From Clostridia bacterium (GTDB lineage: Bacteria; Bacillota; Clostridia; Oscillospirales; Acutalibacteraceae), in the NCBI GenBank assembly GCA_017397125.1, contig JAFQKB010000015.1, positions 1-34,020 on the forward strand: DNA of 34,020 bases. The letters run 5' to 3'. The notes under the pieces were generated by a model. The model saw only the letters and a list, made by a program, of their open reading frames with translations, was not told the origin of the DNA and made no database searches. Below, piece after piece: positions 16,134-22,930 of this stretch (position 1 is the first letter of the stretch; each line of letters begins with the position of its first letter). A program made the translations under genes and the position numbers.

Positions 16134-17174
16134 ATGTTCCTGCTGAAGCTGGCCCACTACATCGAATTTCCCAACCTGGGTTGGAAATTCCCCCTCAACG
16201 ACACCCTGGCTGAGTTCGAGTTGTTCGGTAACCCCATTATCATCAAATGGTACGGTGTACTCATCGCCATCGGCTATCTGCTGGCGGTGCTGTACGGTCT
16301 CAAAAACGCCCACCGCTACGGCATCGACCCCGACCGGATGATCGACGTGGCGCTGGTCACCACTCTGGTGGCCTTTATCGGCGCCCGTCTCTACTACGTA
16401 CTGTTCAGCGACAGTCTCAGCGACTATCTGGCCAACCCCATCACCATACTGCAGGTATGGAACGGCGGTCTGGGCATCTACGGCGGTATCATCATGGCCT
16501 TTGTGTTCGGCCCGCTGATGTGCAAGATCAAAAAAGTGAACACCTTGGCTATGTTCGACATTGCCTCTCTGGGCTTCCTCATCGGCCAGAGCGTGGGCCG
16601 CTGGGGCAACTTCTTCAACCAGGAGGCCTTCGGCGGCAACACCGACCTGCCCTGGGCCATGACCGGCGATATCATCGCCTCCGGCGTCAACGGCACCGGC
16701 TACGACGTGACCAAGCCGGTGCATCCCACCTTTTTGTACGAATCCCTGTGGTGCATCCTGGGCTTTGTGCTGCTGCACATTCTGTCCAAGCGAGCCTATA
16801 AGTTCAAGGGGCAGCTCTTCTGTGGCTACATCGTGTGGTACGGCGTGGGCCGCTTCGCCATCGAGAGCCTGCGCACCGACAGCCTGATGGCGGGCACCAT
16901 GCGCACCTCCCAGCTGGTGGCGGTGCTGGCGGTTGTGGGCGGCATCGTCCTGTTCCTCTTCCTGCGGCGGCGGGCTATGTCCCTGCCCATGACCCTGGAG
17001 GAGATCGCCGAAGAGCTGGCGGCGGAAACCCTGTCGATCGAAAAAGAAGAAGCCGTCGAGGCCGAGAAGGAGACCACCGTAGCCGAGGAGATCGCCGCCG
17101 AGGAAACCACCGATGAAGAGATCGCCGATGCCCCGGCAGAACCTCAGGAGGAAGATCATGGCACTGAGAATTGA
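16134..17174 (+). CDS. lgt: Prolipoprotein diacylglyceryl transferase with acidic C-terminal tail
   Basis: Membrane enzyme that transfers diacylglycerol from phosphatidylglycerol to the lipobox cysteine of prolipoproteins, the first step of lipoprotein maturation. Several membrane segments are visible. The Lgt signature [14 protein letters not shown] (about residues 155-168) holds conserved Arg and Asn/Glu residues, and [12 protein letters not shown] lies near the end of the core. Unusually, residues about 283-346 form a Glu/Ala/Thr-rich, strongly acidic tail beyond the last helix. The tail's coding sequence contains the ribosome site of folD and overlaps folD by 17 bases. Substrates in this window are the lipoproteins at 9701 and 28971. 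Confidence 0.95.
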   Translation: MFLLKLAHYIEFPNLGWKFPLNDTLAEFELFGNPIIIKWYGVLIAIGYLLAVLYGLKNAHRYGIDPDRMIDVALVTTLVAFIGARLYYVLFSDSLSDYLANPITILQVWNGGLGIYGGIIMAFVFGPLMCKIKKVNTLAMFDIASLGFLIGQSVGRWGNFFNQEAFGGNTDLPWAMTGDIIASGVNGTGYDVTKPVHPTFLYESLWCILGFVLLHILSKRAYKFKGQLFCGYIVWYGVGRFAIESLRTDSLMAGTMRTSQLVAVLAVVGGIVLFLFLRRRAMSLPMTLEEIAEELAAETLSIEKEEAVEAEKETTVAEEIAAEETTDEEIADAPAEPQEEDHGTEN

Positions 17175-18012
17175 CGGAAAGGCCATCGCCGCCGCTCTGC
17201 GGGGCGAGATAGCCGCCGAGGTAGAGACCCTCAAGGCCCGGGGCATTACCCCCGGCCTGGCGGTCATTCTGGTGGGCGAGGACCCCGCCTCCCAGACCTA
17301 TGTACGCAACAAGCAAAAGGCCTGCCAGGAGGTAGGCTTTTACGCCGAGCAGATCGATCTGCCCGCCACCACCACCCAGGAGGAGCTGCTGGCGGTGGTG
17401 GACCGGCTCAACCACCGGGACGATATCCACGGCATTCTGTGCCAGTTGCCCCTGCCCCGGGGGCTGGACGACAGCGCGGTGATCGCCGCCATCTCCCCGG
17501 ATAAGGACGTGGACGCCTTTCACGCCGAGAACGTGGGCCACATCATGATCGGTGACCAGCGTTTTCTCCCCTGCACCCCCGCGGGTGTGATGGAGCTCAT
17601 CCACCGCAGCGGCATCTCGGTTGAGGGCAAGCACTGCGTGGTCATCGGCCGCAGCAACATCGTGGGCAAGCCCATGGCCATGCTGCTCTTACAGGAGAAC
17701 GGCACCGTCACCATCTGCCACTCCCGCACCAAGGGGCTGGCGGATATCTGCCGCCAGGCGGACATTCTGGTGGCCGCCGTGGGCCGGGCCAAATTCGTCA
17801 CCGCCGATATGGTCAAGGCGGGTGCCACCGTCATCGATGTGGGCATCAACCGGGACGAAAACGGCAAGCTCTGCGGCGACGTGGATTTTGCGGCGGTGGA
17901 GCCCATTGCCGGCGCCATCACCCCGGTGCCCGGCGGCGTCGGCCCCATGACCATCGCACTGCTGCTCAAGAACACCCTCACCGCTGCCAAGCAACAAAAC
18001 GGCGTAGAGTAA
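17158..18012 (+). CDS. folD: Bifunctional methylene-THF dehydrogenase/cyclohydrolase
   Basis: Interconverts 5,10-methylene-, methenyl- and 10-formyl-tetrahydrofolate for one-carbon metabolism. The 284-residue protein has the catalytic Tyr48/Lys52 pair in [10 protein letters not shown], the QLPLPRG segment, [12 protein letters not shown], and the NADP-binding [21 protein letters not shown] near the C-terminus completes the family pattern. The ATG at 17158 follows CAGGAGG, which lies inside the lgt reading frame; an upstream frame from 17113 is a shadow. It ends at a bidirectional terminator shared with the convergent kinase-like gene. Confidence 0.97.
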   Translation: MALRIDGKAIAAALRGEIAAEVETLKARGITPGLAVILVGEDPASQTYVRNKQKACQEVGFYAEQIDLPATTTQEELLAVVDRLNHRDDIHGILCQLPLPRGLDDSAVIAAISPDKDVDAFHAENVGHIMIGDQRFLPCTPAGVMELIHRSGISVEGKHCVVIGRSNIVGKPMAMLLLQENGTVTICHSRTKGLADICRQADILVAAVGRAKFVTADMVKAGATVIDVGINRDENGKLCGDVDFAAVEPIAGAITPVPGGVGPMTIALLLKNTLTAAKQQNGVE

Positions 18013-18021
18013 AAGACAGCA

Positions 18022-18062
18022 AAAGAGCCAGCGGACTTGAATTGGTCCGCTGGCTCTTTCTT
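18022..18062. terminator. Bidirectional terminator, folD / cytidylate kinase-like gene
   Basis: A perfect 15-bp stem pairs AAAGAGCCAGCGGAC (18022-18036) with 18045-18059 around an 8-base loop. T-rich ends lie on both strands. It separates two convergent genes. Confidence 0.93.
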
Positions 18063-18070
18063 GTCATTGT

Positions 18071-18694
18071 TTATTCCGGGAATCGCAGGTCCGCGTAGGC
18101 GGCGATGAGCTCCACCGTCTTGTCAATACCGGTGCGCAGGCTGTCCACCACCAGGTCGTAGCCCTCTGCACTGCCCCACCGACTGTCAGAATAGAAATTG
18201 TAATAGGCGGCGCGGCGCTTATCCGTCTTGACCATCTGATCGGCCGCCTTTTTCTCGGTCAGGTCGCTGTACTGCTCCACCAGACGCCGCACCCGGGCCT
18301 GTGGGTCCGCCTTGAGAAAGACCTTCACCACCTGCTCCCGCTCCCGCAGGGCATAGTCGGCGCAGCGGCCGATGATGACGCAGCTCTCCCCCTTGTCTGC
18401 CAGGGCCTGGATGGCCTCAAACTGGGCCAGAAACACCTTTTGGTGGATGGGCATATCGTACTGGCCCAGCATCACGCCGTGGTTGCCCAGGGACAGGGAA
18501 TACAGCAGGCTGCTGGTGGGCACCTCGTCGTACAACTCAAAATTCTCCGGTGCCAGACCGCTCTGCTGTGCCGCCAGACGCAGCAGCTCCCGGTCGTAAA
18601 AGGGTATGCCCAGCTTCTGCGCCAGCTTTTGGCCGATCTCCCGACCGCCGCTGCCGCACTGCCGCCCAATGGTGATGATGGTGCCCCGTTTCAT
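18071..18694 (-). CDS. Cytidylate kinase-like family protein
   Basis: A 207-residue P-loop protein of the Cytidylate_kin2 type. The N-terminus ITIGRQCGSGGREIGQKLA is its atypical P-loop. PFYDRELLRLAA and CVIIGRCADYALRE are family motifs, and a basic lid-like region follows (LTEKKAADQMVKTDKRRAAYY). It differs from the essential Cmk and its substrate is not established; such proteins are common as extra copies in Clostridia. The start at 18692-18694 is preceded by AGGGGGA. A promoter (TGTACA, 17 bases, TATACT) lies upstream, divergent from pfkA. Confidence 0.87.
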   Translation of the reverse strand: MKRGTIITIGRQCGSGGREIGQKLAQKLGIPFYDRELLRLAAQQSGLAPENFELYDEVPTSSLLYSLSLGNHGVMLGQYDMPIHQKVFLAQFEAIQALADKGESCVIIGRCADYALREREQVVKVFLKADPQARVRRLVEQYSDLTEKKAADQMVKTDKRRAAYYNFYSDSRWGSAEGYDLVVDSLRTGIDKTVELIAAYADLRFPE

Positions 18695-18727
18695 ACGCTG
18701 TCCCCCTAATAATGGATTTACAATATC

Positions 18728-18756
18728 AGTATAGCAGACTTTTCACCATTTGTACA
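18728..18756 (-). promoter_or_regulatory. Probable promoter of cytidylate kinase-like gene
   Basis: Minus strand TGTACA (18751-18756), 17-base spacer, TATACT (18728-18733). The -35 matches 4 of 6 consensus bases; the -10 is good. Confidence 0.6.
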
Positions 18757-18831
18757 GCCTTTCTGAACAAAATAATGCACACAAACAGCCTGGTATGCAA
18801 CAAATATCCATCGCTGTGCCATAAATTTCCA

Positions 18832-18860
18832 TTGTCATAGCCACTCTCTGGGGATAGAAT
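18832..18860 (+). promoter_or_regulatory. pfkA promoter
   Basis: TTGTCA (18832-18837), 17-base spacer, TAGAAT (18855-18860), followed by an AAAGGAG ribosome site before the pfkA ATG. Confidence 0.8.
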
Positions 18861-18908
18861 AGTATCCGTACAAGTTTGTTTTCACCCGTGGCAAAGGAGC
18901 GAAAAACT

Positions 18909-19871
18909 ATGAAAAAAATTGCTGTTTTAACCAGTGGCGGCGATGCCCCCGGTATGAACGCGGCGGTCCGTGCCGTAGTGCGTACTGCGCTCAACGCCGG
19001 CATCGAGGTATACGGTGTCATCCGTGGCTATAACGGCCTCATCCGGGACGAGCTGGTGCCCATGACCCTGCGCTCGGTCTCCAACATTCTGCAGCAGGGC
19101 GGTACCATGCTGTACACCGCCCGCAGCCCCGAATTCATGACCCTGGAGGGCCAGCAAAAGGCCGCCGAGGTCTGCCGCAAGCACGGCATCGAGGGCGTGG
19201 TGGTCTGCGGCGGCGACGGCTCCTTCCGCGGCGCCCAAAAGTTGTCCCAGCAGGGCATCCCCTGCATCGGCATCCCCTGCACCATCGACAACGACATCGG
19301 CTGCTGTGAGTACACCATCGGCTACGACACCGCCACCAACACCGTGGTGGATATGGTGGACAAGCTCCGCGACACCTGCCAGTCCCACGACCGCTGCAGC
19401 GTGGTGGAGATCATGGGCCGTCACGCCGGCTGGCTGACCCTGGGCTCCGGCATCGGCGTGGGCGCCACCAGCATCCTGGTGCCCGAGATCCCCTACGATT
19501 TCCAGAGAGACATCGTGGACCGGATGAAATACACCGCCTCTCTGGGCAAGCATCACTTCATCGTGATGGTGGCCGAGGGCATCGGCGACGTACAGCATCT
19601 GGCCGAGGACATCGAGGCCGCTACCGGCGTAGAGACCCGCGCCACCGTGCTGGGTCACGTGCAGCGCGGCGGTCGTCCCTCTGCCCGGGACCGCATCCTG
19701 GCCAGCCAGATGGGCCACTATGCCGCCCACCTGCTGATGGAGGGCAAGACCGAGCGCGTGGTCGCGGTCAACAACAACGTGCTGATGGACTTCGACATCG
19801 ACGAGGCCCTGGCCATGAAAAAGCCCTTCAAGTCCCATATGTTCCGTATGGCCGCCGAGATCTCCATCTGA
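18909..19871 (+). CDS. pfkA: ATP-dependent 6-phosphofructokinase
   Basis: Phosphorylates fructose-6-phosphate to fructose-1,6-bisphosphate, the committed step of glycolysis. The 320-residue protein has TSGGDAPGMNA at the N-terminus, GGDGS at residues 101-105, TIDND at 125-129 with catalytic Asp127, and the MGRHAGWL substrate segment. Gly104 in GGDGS is the ATP-type residue; PPi-dependent enzymes have Asp there. The ATG at 18909 (MKKIAVLTSGG) follows AAAGGAG; an in-frame start at 18876 is upstream of that site. It is monocistronic, closed by a strong terminator. Confidence 0.97.
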   Translation: MKKIAVLTSGGDAPGMNAAVRAVVRTALNAGIEVYGVIRGYNGLIRDELVPMTLRSVSNILQQGGTMLYTARSPEFMTLEGQQKAAEVCRKHGIEGVVVCGGDGSFRGAQKLSQQGIPCIGIPCTIDNDIGCCEYTIGYDTATNTVVDMVDKLRDTCQSHDRCSVVEIMGRHAGWLTLGSGIGVGATSILVPEIPYDFQRDIVDRMKYTASLGKHHFIVMVAEGIGDVQHLAEDIEAATGVETRATVLGHVQRGGRPSARDRILASQMGHYAAHLLMEGKTERVVAVNNNVLMDFDIDEALAMKKPFKSHMFRMAAEISI

Positions 19872-19878
19872 TTTTCTG

Positions 19879-19910
19879 CAACCGCCCACCCGCTGGGCGG
19901 TTGTTTTTTT
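19879..19910 (+). terminator. pfkA terminator
   Basis: A perfect 10-bp stem (CAACCGCCCA with TGGGCGGTTG, 19879-19888/19894-19903) is followed by seven T residues. Confidence 0.95.
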
Positions 19911-19930
19911 GTGTTTTTCCGTTTTTGTAT

Positions 19931-19996
19931 TTCAACCCACAGTTGAAAAACATCGTTTGACAAGTTATTGTCAGCAACACCCCTCCCTGCTATACT
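19931..19996 (+). promoter_or_regulatory. Promoter with two palindromes before the XRE regulator
   Basis: TTGTCA (19968-19973), 17-base spacer, TATACT (19991-19996). Two perfect inverted repeats overlap or precede the -35: TTCAAC-n5-GTTGAA (19931-19947) and TGACAA-n4-TTGTCA (19958-19973). The second includes the -35 itself, a good position for autorepression by the encoded HTH protein. The operator role is inferred. Confidence 0.7.
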
Positions 19997-20045
19997 GGAA
20001 TTGAGCTCAACAACAAGCGCGCGACCATATTTAGGAGGTATCCAA

Positions 20046-20828
20046 ATGAACATTGGAAATAAGATCAAAGAGTTGCGCAAGCAGCGCGGAATCACTCAAG
20101 AGCAGTTAGCAGACAGCATCGGTATTTCTTTCCAGGCTGTCAGTAAATGGGAAACCAATATCGCTCTTCCCGACATTACTCTGGCTCCTGTTTTGGCAAA
20201 CTTTTTCGGTGTATCTATGGACGAATTGTTCGATTTCAATCTTAATGAAATGGAATGTGCTGTCGAACGCATCACTGCGGAAGCTTATCAGTACAGAGAG
20301 AGCAACCCCACAGAGAGCAGACGAATACTAGAGGAGGGACTCAAAGAATATCCTGAAAACGATATTCTGCTGAACAACCTGCTTTATGTCCTGAATTATT
20401 CAGAAAAACCGGATGAAACAATCACTATCGCCAGTAAGTTGGTGGGAAAAACCTGCCACAACGAAGTAAAATACGATGCACTTCGATTCCTGGCCTACGC
20501 CTATAAGGCAAAAGGGGATATCGAAAGTGCCAAGGCCGCCATTGAACAGATTCCGGAAATATATTTCACCAAACTGACGGAAATTGCTTTTCTTTTATCC
20601 GGCGACGCCAAACGGGAAGCCGCCGAAAAGCAAAAATGGATCTCTTTTGAGAACCTGCTTCAAATGATGGAGAAGATCGCCGAACACTATGAAGAAAGTG
20701 GCGATAACGCCAAAGCAATTGAAGAGATCAAAAGAGCGATGGCTCTCATCCCCATCCTCGGCAATGACTGCTTCGATATGTATACAAACTTTTTCAACAA
20801 ACAGATTTCTCGTCTGAAAGGTAAATAA
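20046..20828 (+). CDS. XRE-family regulator with TPR-like helical C-terminus
   Basis: A 260-residue predicted regulator. Residues 1-64 are an XRE helix-turn-helix: KIKELRKQRGITQEQLADSIG, then SFQAVSKWETNIALPDI and LANFFGVSMDELF. The rest is a run of amphipathic helices (ESNPTESRRILEEGLKEYPEND, YKAKGDIESAKAAIEQIPE) resembling tetratricopeptide repeats, as in regulators that bind peptides or partner proteins. The ATG at 20046 has AGGAGG at 20033-20038; an upstream frame from 19968 crosses the promoter. Its base composition is clearly AT-richer than pfkA and ispDF, suggesting acquired DNA. The target is unknown; palindromes at its own promoter suggest autoregulation. Confidence 0.88.
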   Translation: MNIGNKIKELRKQRGITQEQLADSIGISFQAVSKWETNIALPDITLAPVLANFFGVSMDELFDFNLNEMECAVERITAEAYQYRESNPTESRRILEEGLKEYPENDILLNNLLYVLNYSEKPDETITIASKLVGKTCHNEVKYDALRFLAYAYKAKGDIESAKAAIEQIPEIYFTKLTEIAFLLSGDAKREAAEKQKWISFENLLQMMEKIAEHYEESGDNAKAIEEIKRAMALIPILGNDCFDMYTNFFNKQISRLKGK

Positions 20829-20864
20829 CAATCGTTATTATCATCACTCATCTCATTTTTAACG

Positions 20865-20903
20865 ATAGGGTTATCTCCTGTTTTGGGGATAACTCTATTT
20901 TTC
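20865..20903 (+). terminator. Terminator of the XRE regulator
   Basis: A 14-bp stem with wobbles pairs 20865-20878 (ATAGGGTTATCTCC) with 20885-20898 around TGTTTT. A T-rich tail follows. Confidence 0.85.
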
Positions 20904-20969
20904 GTATATAACTTGAAAAGCATAGGAAAAGATGATATAGTTAAAATATTCAATTGGAAGCGCGCCCCG

Positions 20970-20991
20970 CAAGGCCCCCTTGCCTAAAGGG
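20970..20991 (+). repeat. Outer inverted repeat, left
   Basis: 22 bases beginning CAAGGCCCCCTTGCC, exact reverse complement of 21517-21538. It also folds on itself with the following bases (GCCCCCTT with AAGGGGGC). Confidence 0.95.
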
Positions 20992-20997
20992 GGCTGG

Positions 20998-21012
20998 CAC
21001 AGCGAAGCTGTG
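20998..21012 (+). repeat. Left-arm hairpin
   Basis: CACAGC-GAA-GCTGTG, a perfect 6-bp stem with a three-base loop. It occupies the place held by a different stem (GTCAAAACC-TCC-GGTTTTGAC) in the right arm. Confidence 0.85.
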
Positions 21013-21026
21013 ACTGGGGGATACTT
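21012..21026 (+). repeat. Inner inverted repeat, left
   Basis: GACTGGGGGATACTT, an exact reverse complement of 21413-21427, directly before the DUF559 gene's leader. Confidence 0.93.
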
Positions 21027-21051
21027 CTAAATAATTCGGGAGGGATAACTT

Positions 21052-21414
21052 ACGGATCGGAAACACAACTCTGCCCTGACACGCAATGCTAAAATGCTCC
21101 GAAAAAATATGACCAAAGAAGAACGTCATTTGTGGTACGATTTCTTGCGTTCCTATCCCATCCGCTTTCTTCGTCAAAAGGTAATTGACAATTATATTGT
21201 CGATTTCTATTGTCACGAAGCACGAATCATTATTGAATTGGATGGCTCACAGCATTACCAAACCAAAGAAATGATGAAAGATAAAACTCGCACCGAAAAA
21301 ATCGAGAATCGAGATTTGACCGTTATTCGCATACCAAACAATGAAATCCACAATAACTTCAAAGGCGTCTGCGAATACATCGATATACAGGTAAAAACAG
21401 CCTTACAGCGTTAA
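21052..21414 (+). CDS. DUF559 endonuclease-like protein, start codon apparently ACG
   Basis: Vsr-like restriction-endonuclease-fold domain (DUF559). The family core is clear: LRKNMTKEERHLWYDFLR, the PIRFLRQKVIDNYIVDFYC segment with a conserved Asp, and IIELDGSQH with the Glu/Asp/His cluster, then VIRIPNNEI. The usual start codons give only a start at 21094 (106 residues) with no ribosome site. Read upstream in the same frame, the protein continues with TDRKHNSALTRNAK, which resembles the normal family N-terminus. An SD-like GGGAGGG (21038-21044) sits 7 bases before an ACG at 21052. The ancestral ATG may have mutated to ACG, leaving a weakly translated or dead gene. The function is unproven. 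Confidence 0.72.
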   Translation, partial: TDRKHNSALTRNAKMLRKNMTKEERHLWYDFLRSYPIRFLRQKVIDNYIVDFYCHEARIIIELDGSQHYQTKEMMKDKTRTEKIENRDLTVIRIPNNEIHNNFKGVCEYIDIQVKTALQR

Positions 21415-21427
21415 GTATCCCCCAGTC
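21413..21427 (+). repeat. Inner inverted repeat, right
   Basis: AAGTATCCCCCAGTC, the complement of 21012-21026. Its first two bases are part of the DUF559 stop codon. Confidence 0.93.
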
Positions 21428-21512
21428 AAAACCTCCGGTTTTGACAGCTCGCTCGCCGCGAAGCGGCCCCCTTTTGTCCGCCATGCGGACATTTCCCCCG
21501 CATGCGGGGGAA
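21425..21512 (+). repeat. Right-arm hairpin cluster
   Basis: Four consecutive hairpins or palindromes: GTCAAAACC-TCC-GGTTTTGAC (21425-21445), CCGC-GAA-GCGG (21456-21466), TGTCCGC-CAT-GCGGACA (21475-21491), and a perfect 20-base palindrome at 21493-21512 (TTCCCCCGCA and its complement). The last two interrupt the CCCCCTTT/AGGCAAGG sequence that is continuous in the left arm. Confidence 0.88.
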
Positions 21513-21516
21513 TCTG

Positions 21517-21538
21517 CCCTTTAGGCAAGGGGGCCTTG
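21517..21538 (+). repeat. Outer inverted repeat, right
   Basis: 22 bases ending GGCAAGGGGGCCTTG, the exact reverse complement of 20970-20991. It ends 40 bases before the ispDF start. Confidence 0.95.
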
Positions 21539-21578
21539 ATGCGTTACCCCACACACATACGAAAGGAAGGTCATTCCT

Positions 21579-22748
21579 ATGCCTTATACCGTGATGATGG
21601 TGGCGGCCGCCGGCGGCTCCACCCGGATGGGACGACCCAAACAGCATATACTTCTGGGACAGCACCCGGTGCTGATCCATACGCTTATGGCCCTGCAGCA
21701 GGTGGATGCCATCGACGAGTTGCTGCTCATCGCCCGGGCGGAGGACACCGCCCATTTCGCCGCCCTGGCGGCTCAAGCGGGGGTGACCAAGCTGCGCACC
21801 GTGGTGGCCGGCGGCCACAGCCGCCAGCAGTCGGTGGCCAACGGCCTGGCGGCTCTGCCGGCAGAGACCACCCTGGTGGGGGTCCACGACGGCGCCCGCC
21901 CCCTGGTGGACCCGGCCACCGTCGCCGCCGTCATCCAGGCCGCCGCCCGCACCGGAGCCGCCGCCGTGGCGGTGCCGGTCAAGGACACCCTCAAGCGCAC
22001 CGACCACAGCGGCTACATCATCGATACCCCCGACCGGGCCAATCTGTGGCGGGTGCAGACCCCCCAGGTCTTTGACCGGGCGGCCCTGTGCGCCGCCATG
22101 GAGGCTGCCCAGGCAGCCGGCGTGGACTATACCGACGACTGCCAGCTGATGGAGGCCGCCGGCCGGCGGATACAGCTGGTACCCGGCCTGGATACCAATC
22201 TCAAGCTGACCACACCGGAGGATATCCGGCTGGCCCGGGCCATTCTCAACACACAAAAGGAGGCAGCCCCTATGCGCATCGGACACGGCTACGACGTACA
22301 CCGCCTGGTGGAGGACCGTCCTCTCATCCTGGGCGGGGTCACCATCCCCTACGAAAAGGGCCTCCTGGGTCACTCCGACGCCGACGTGCTCACCCATGCG
22401 GTGATGGACGCCCTGCTGGGTGCCGCCGCCCTGGGGGATATCGGCAAGCTGTTCCCGGACAACGACCCCGCCTATGCCGGGGCGGACAGCGTGGCGCTGC
22501 TGGACCGGGTGGTGGAGCGGATCACCGCCGAGGGCTACACCATCGGCAATATCGACGCCACCGTGCTGTGCCAGCGCCCCAAGCTGGCCCCCCACATCCC
22601 CCAGATGCGGGACAACCTGGCCGCCGCCTGCGGCGTGCCCGCTGCCCGGGTCAGCGTCAAGGCCACCACCGAGGAGGGCCTGGGCTTCACCGGCACCGGC
22701 GAGGGCATCGCCGCCCACTGCGTGTGTTTGCTCACCGCCGCAAACTGA
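21579..22748 (+). CDS. ispDF: Fused IspD-IspF isoprenoid enzyme
   Basis: Bifunctional enzyme of the MEP isoprenoid pathway: the cytidylyltransferase step (IspD) and the later cyclodiphosphate synthase step (IspF). Residues 1-230 are Isp[15 protein letters not shown] nucleotide-binding loop, VHDGARPLV, and QTPQVFD. Residues 232-389 are Isp[10 protein letters not shown] with metal-binding Asp and His, [29 protein letters not shown], and a C-terminal [17 protein letters not shown]. The domains are joined by a short linker (NTQKEAAP) whose DNA is a full Shine-Dalgarno sequence. The ATG at 21579 has GAAAGGAAGG upstream. No terminator separates it from the DUF559 element. Confidence 0.97.
   Translation: MPYTVMMVAAAGGSTRMGRPKQHILLGQHPVLIHTLMALQQVDAIDELLLIARAEDTAHFAALAAQAGVTKLRTVVAGGHSRQQSVANGLAALPAETTLVGVHDGARPLVDPATVAAVIQAAARTGAAAVAVPVKDTLKRTDHSGYIIDTPDRANLWRVQTPQVFDRAALCAAMEAAQAAGVDYTDDCQLMEAAGRRIQLVPGLDTNLKLTTPEDIRLARAILNTQKEAAPMRIGHGYDVHRLVEDRPLILGGVTIPYEKGLLGHSDADVLTHAVMDALLGAAALGDIGKLFPDNDPAYAGADSVALLDRVVERITAEGYTIGNIDATVLCQRPKLAPHIPQMRDNLAAACGVPAARVSVKATTEEGLGFTGTGEGIAAHCVCLLTAAN
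22255..22274 (+). promoter_or_regulatory. Internal ribosome site and start for IspF inside ispDF
   Basis: AAAAGGAGG (22255-22263) sits 8 bases before an in-frame ATG at 22272 (residue 232, MRIGHGYDV), exactly where a free IspF would start. It probably allows separate IspF to be made, or is a relic of once-separate genes. Confidence 0.7.
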
Positions 22749-22803
22749 CAAAAGCCGCCGGCTTTTTCGCCGGCGCCCATCATACGAGCCGAAGCGACGG
22801 ATA

Positions 22804-22820
22804 GTGTCGTCGGTCGACAC
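22804..22820 (+). promoter_or_regulatory. Palindrome resembling degenerate Spo0A boxes upstream of spoIIA
   Basis: GTGTCG-n5-CGACAC is a perfect inverted repeat. Its halves, TGTCGTC and GTCGACA, differ from the 0A-box (TGTCGAA/TTCGACA) at two and one positions. It lies about 110 bases upstream of spoIIAA, before a terminator. A Spo0A role is a guess from context. Confidence 0.3.
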
Positions 22821-22845
22821 CACCGTTTTCGTGCCAAACGCGCGT

Positions 22846-22882
22846 AAAGCCTCTATCCTTATGGGTAGAGGCTTTTTCTTTG
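22846..22882 (+). terminator. ispDF terminator
   Basis: A 13-bp stem with one wobble pairs 22846-22858 with 22863-22875 (AAAGCCTCTA...TAGAGGCTTT) around TTAT, followed by TTCTTT. It separates ispDF from the spoIIA operon. I saw no confident sigma-A or sigma-H promoter between it and spoIIAA. Confidence 0.88.
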
Positions 22883-22930
22883 CATACCGTGGAAAAAGTT
22901 GGAAATACTATCCCGAAAGGATGTGACCTT

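Larger units (their letters stand above)
20970..21538 (+). mobile_element. DUF559-carrying element with nested inverted-repeat ends
   Basis: A 569-bp unit bounded by a perfect 22-bp inverted repeat (20970-20991 and 21517-21538). Inside is a second perfect 15-bp inverted repeat (GACTGGGGGATACTT at 21012-21026 and its complement at 21413-21427). Between the outer and inner repeats, each arm carries GC-rich hairpins. The interior is AT-rich and encodes only a DUF559 endonuclease-like protein. No transposase or clear target duplication is seen. It lies between the XRE gene and ispDF. I believe similar hairpin-framed DUF559 units occur in gut Firmicutes, but I could not check. The mobility claim is inference. 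Confidence 0.7.

Noticed and set aside
20960-21545. Target-site duplication around the DUF559 element
   Set aside because: Bases flanking the outer repeats do not match by eye, so no duplication is claimed.
22750-22778. Possible terminator hairpin just after ispDF (CGCCGGC/GCCGGCG)
   Set aside because: No T-run follows on the plus strand. The stronger hairpin at 22846-22875 fits better as the terminator.
21426-22823. Minus-strand 465-residue open frame
   Set aside because: Antisense to ispDF and crossing the repeat arm; no recognisable domain.
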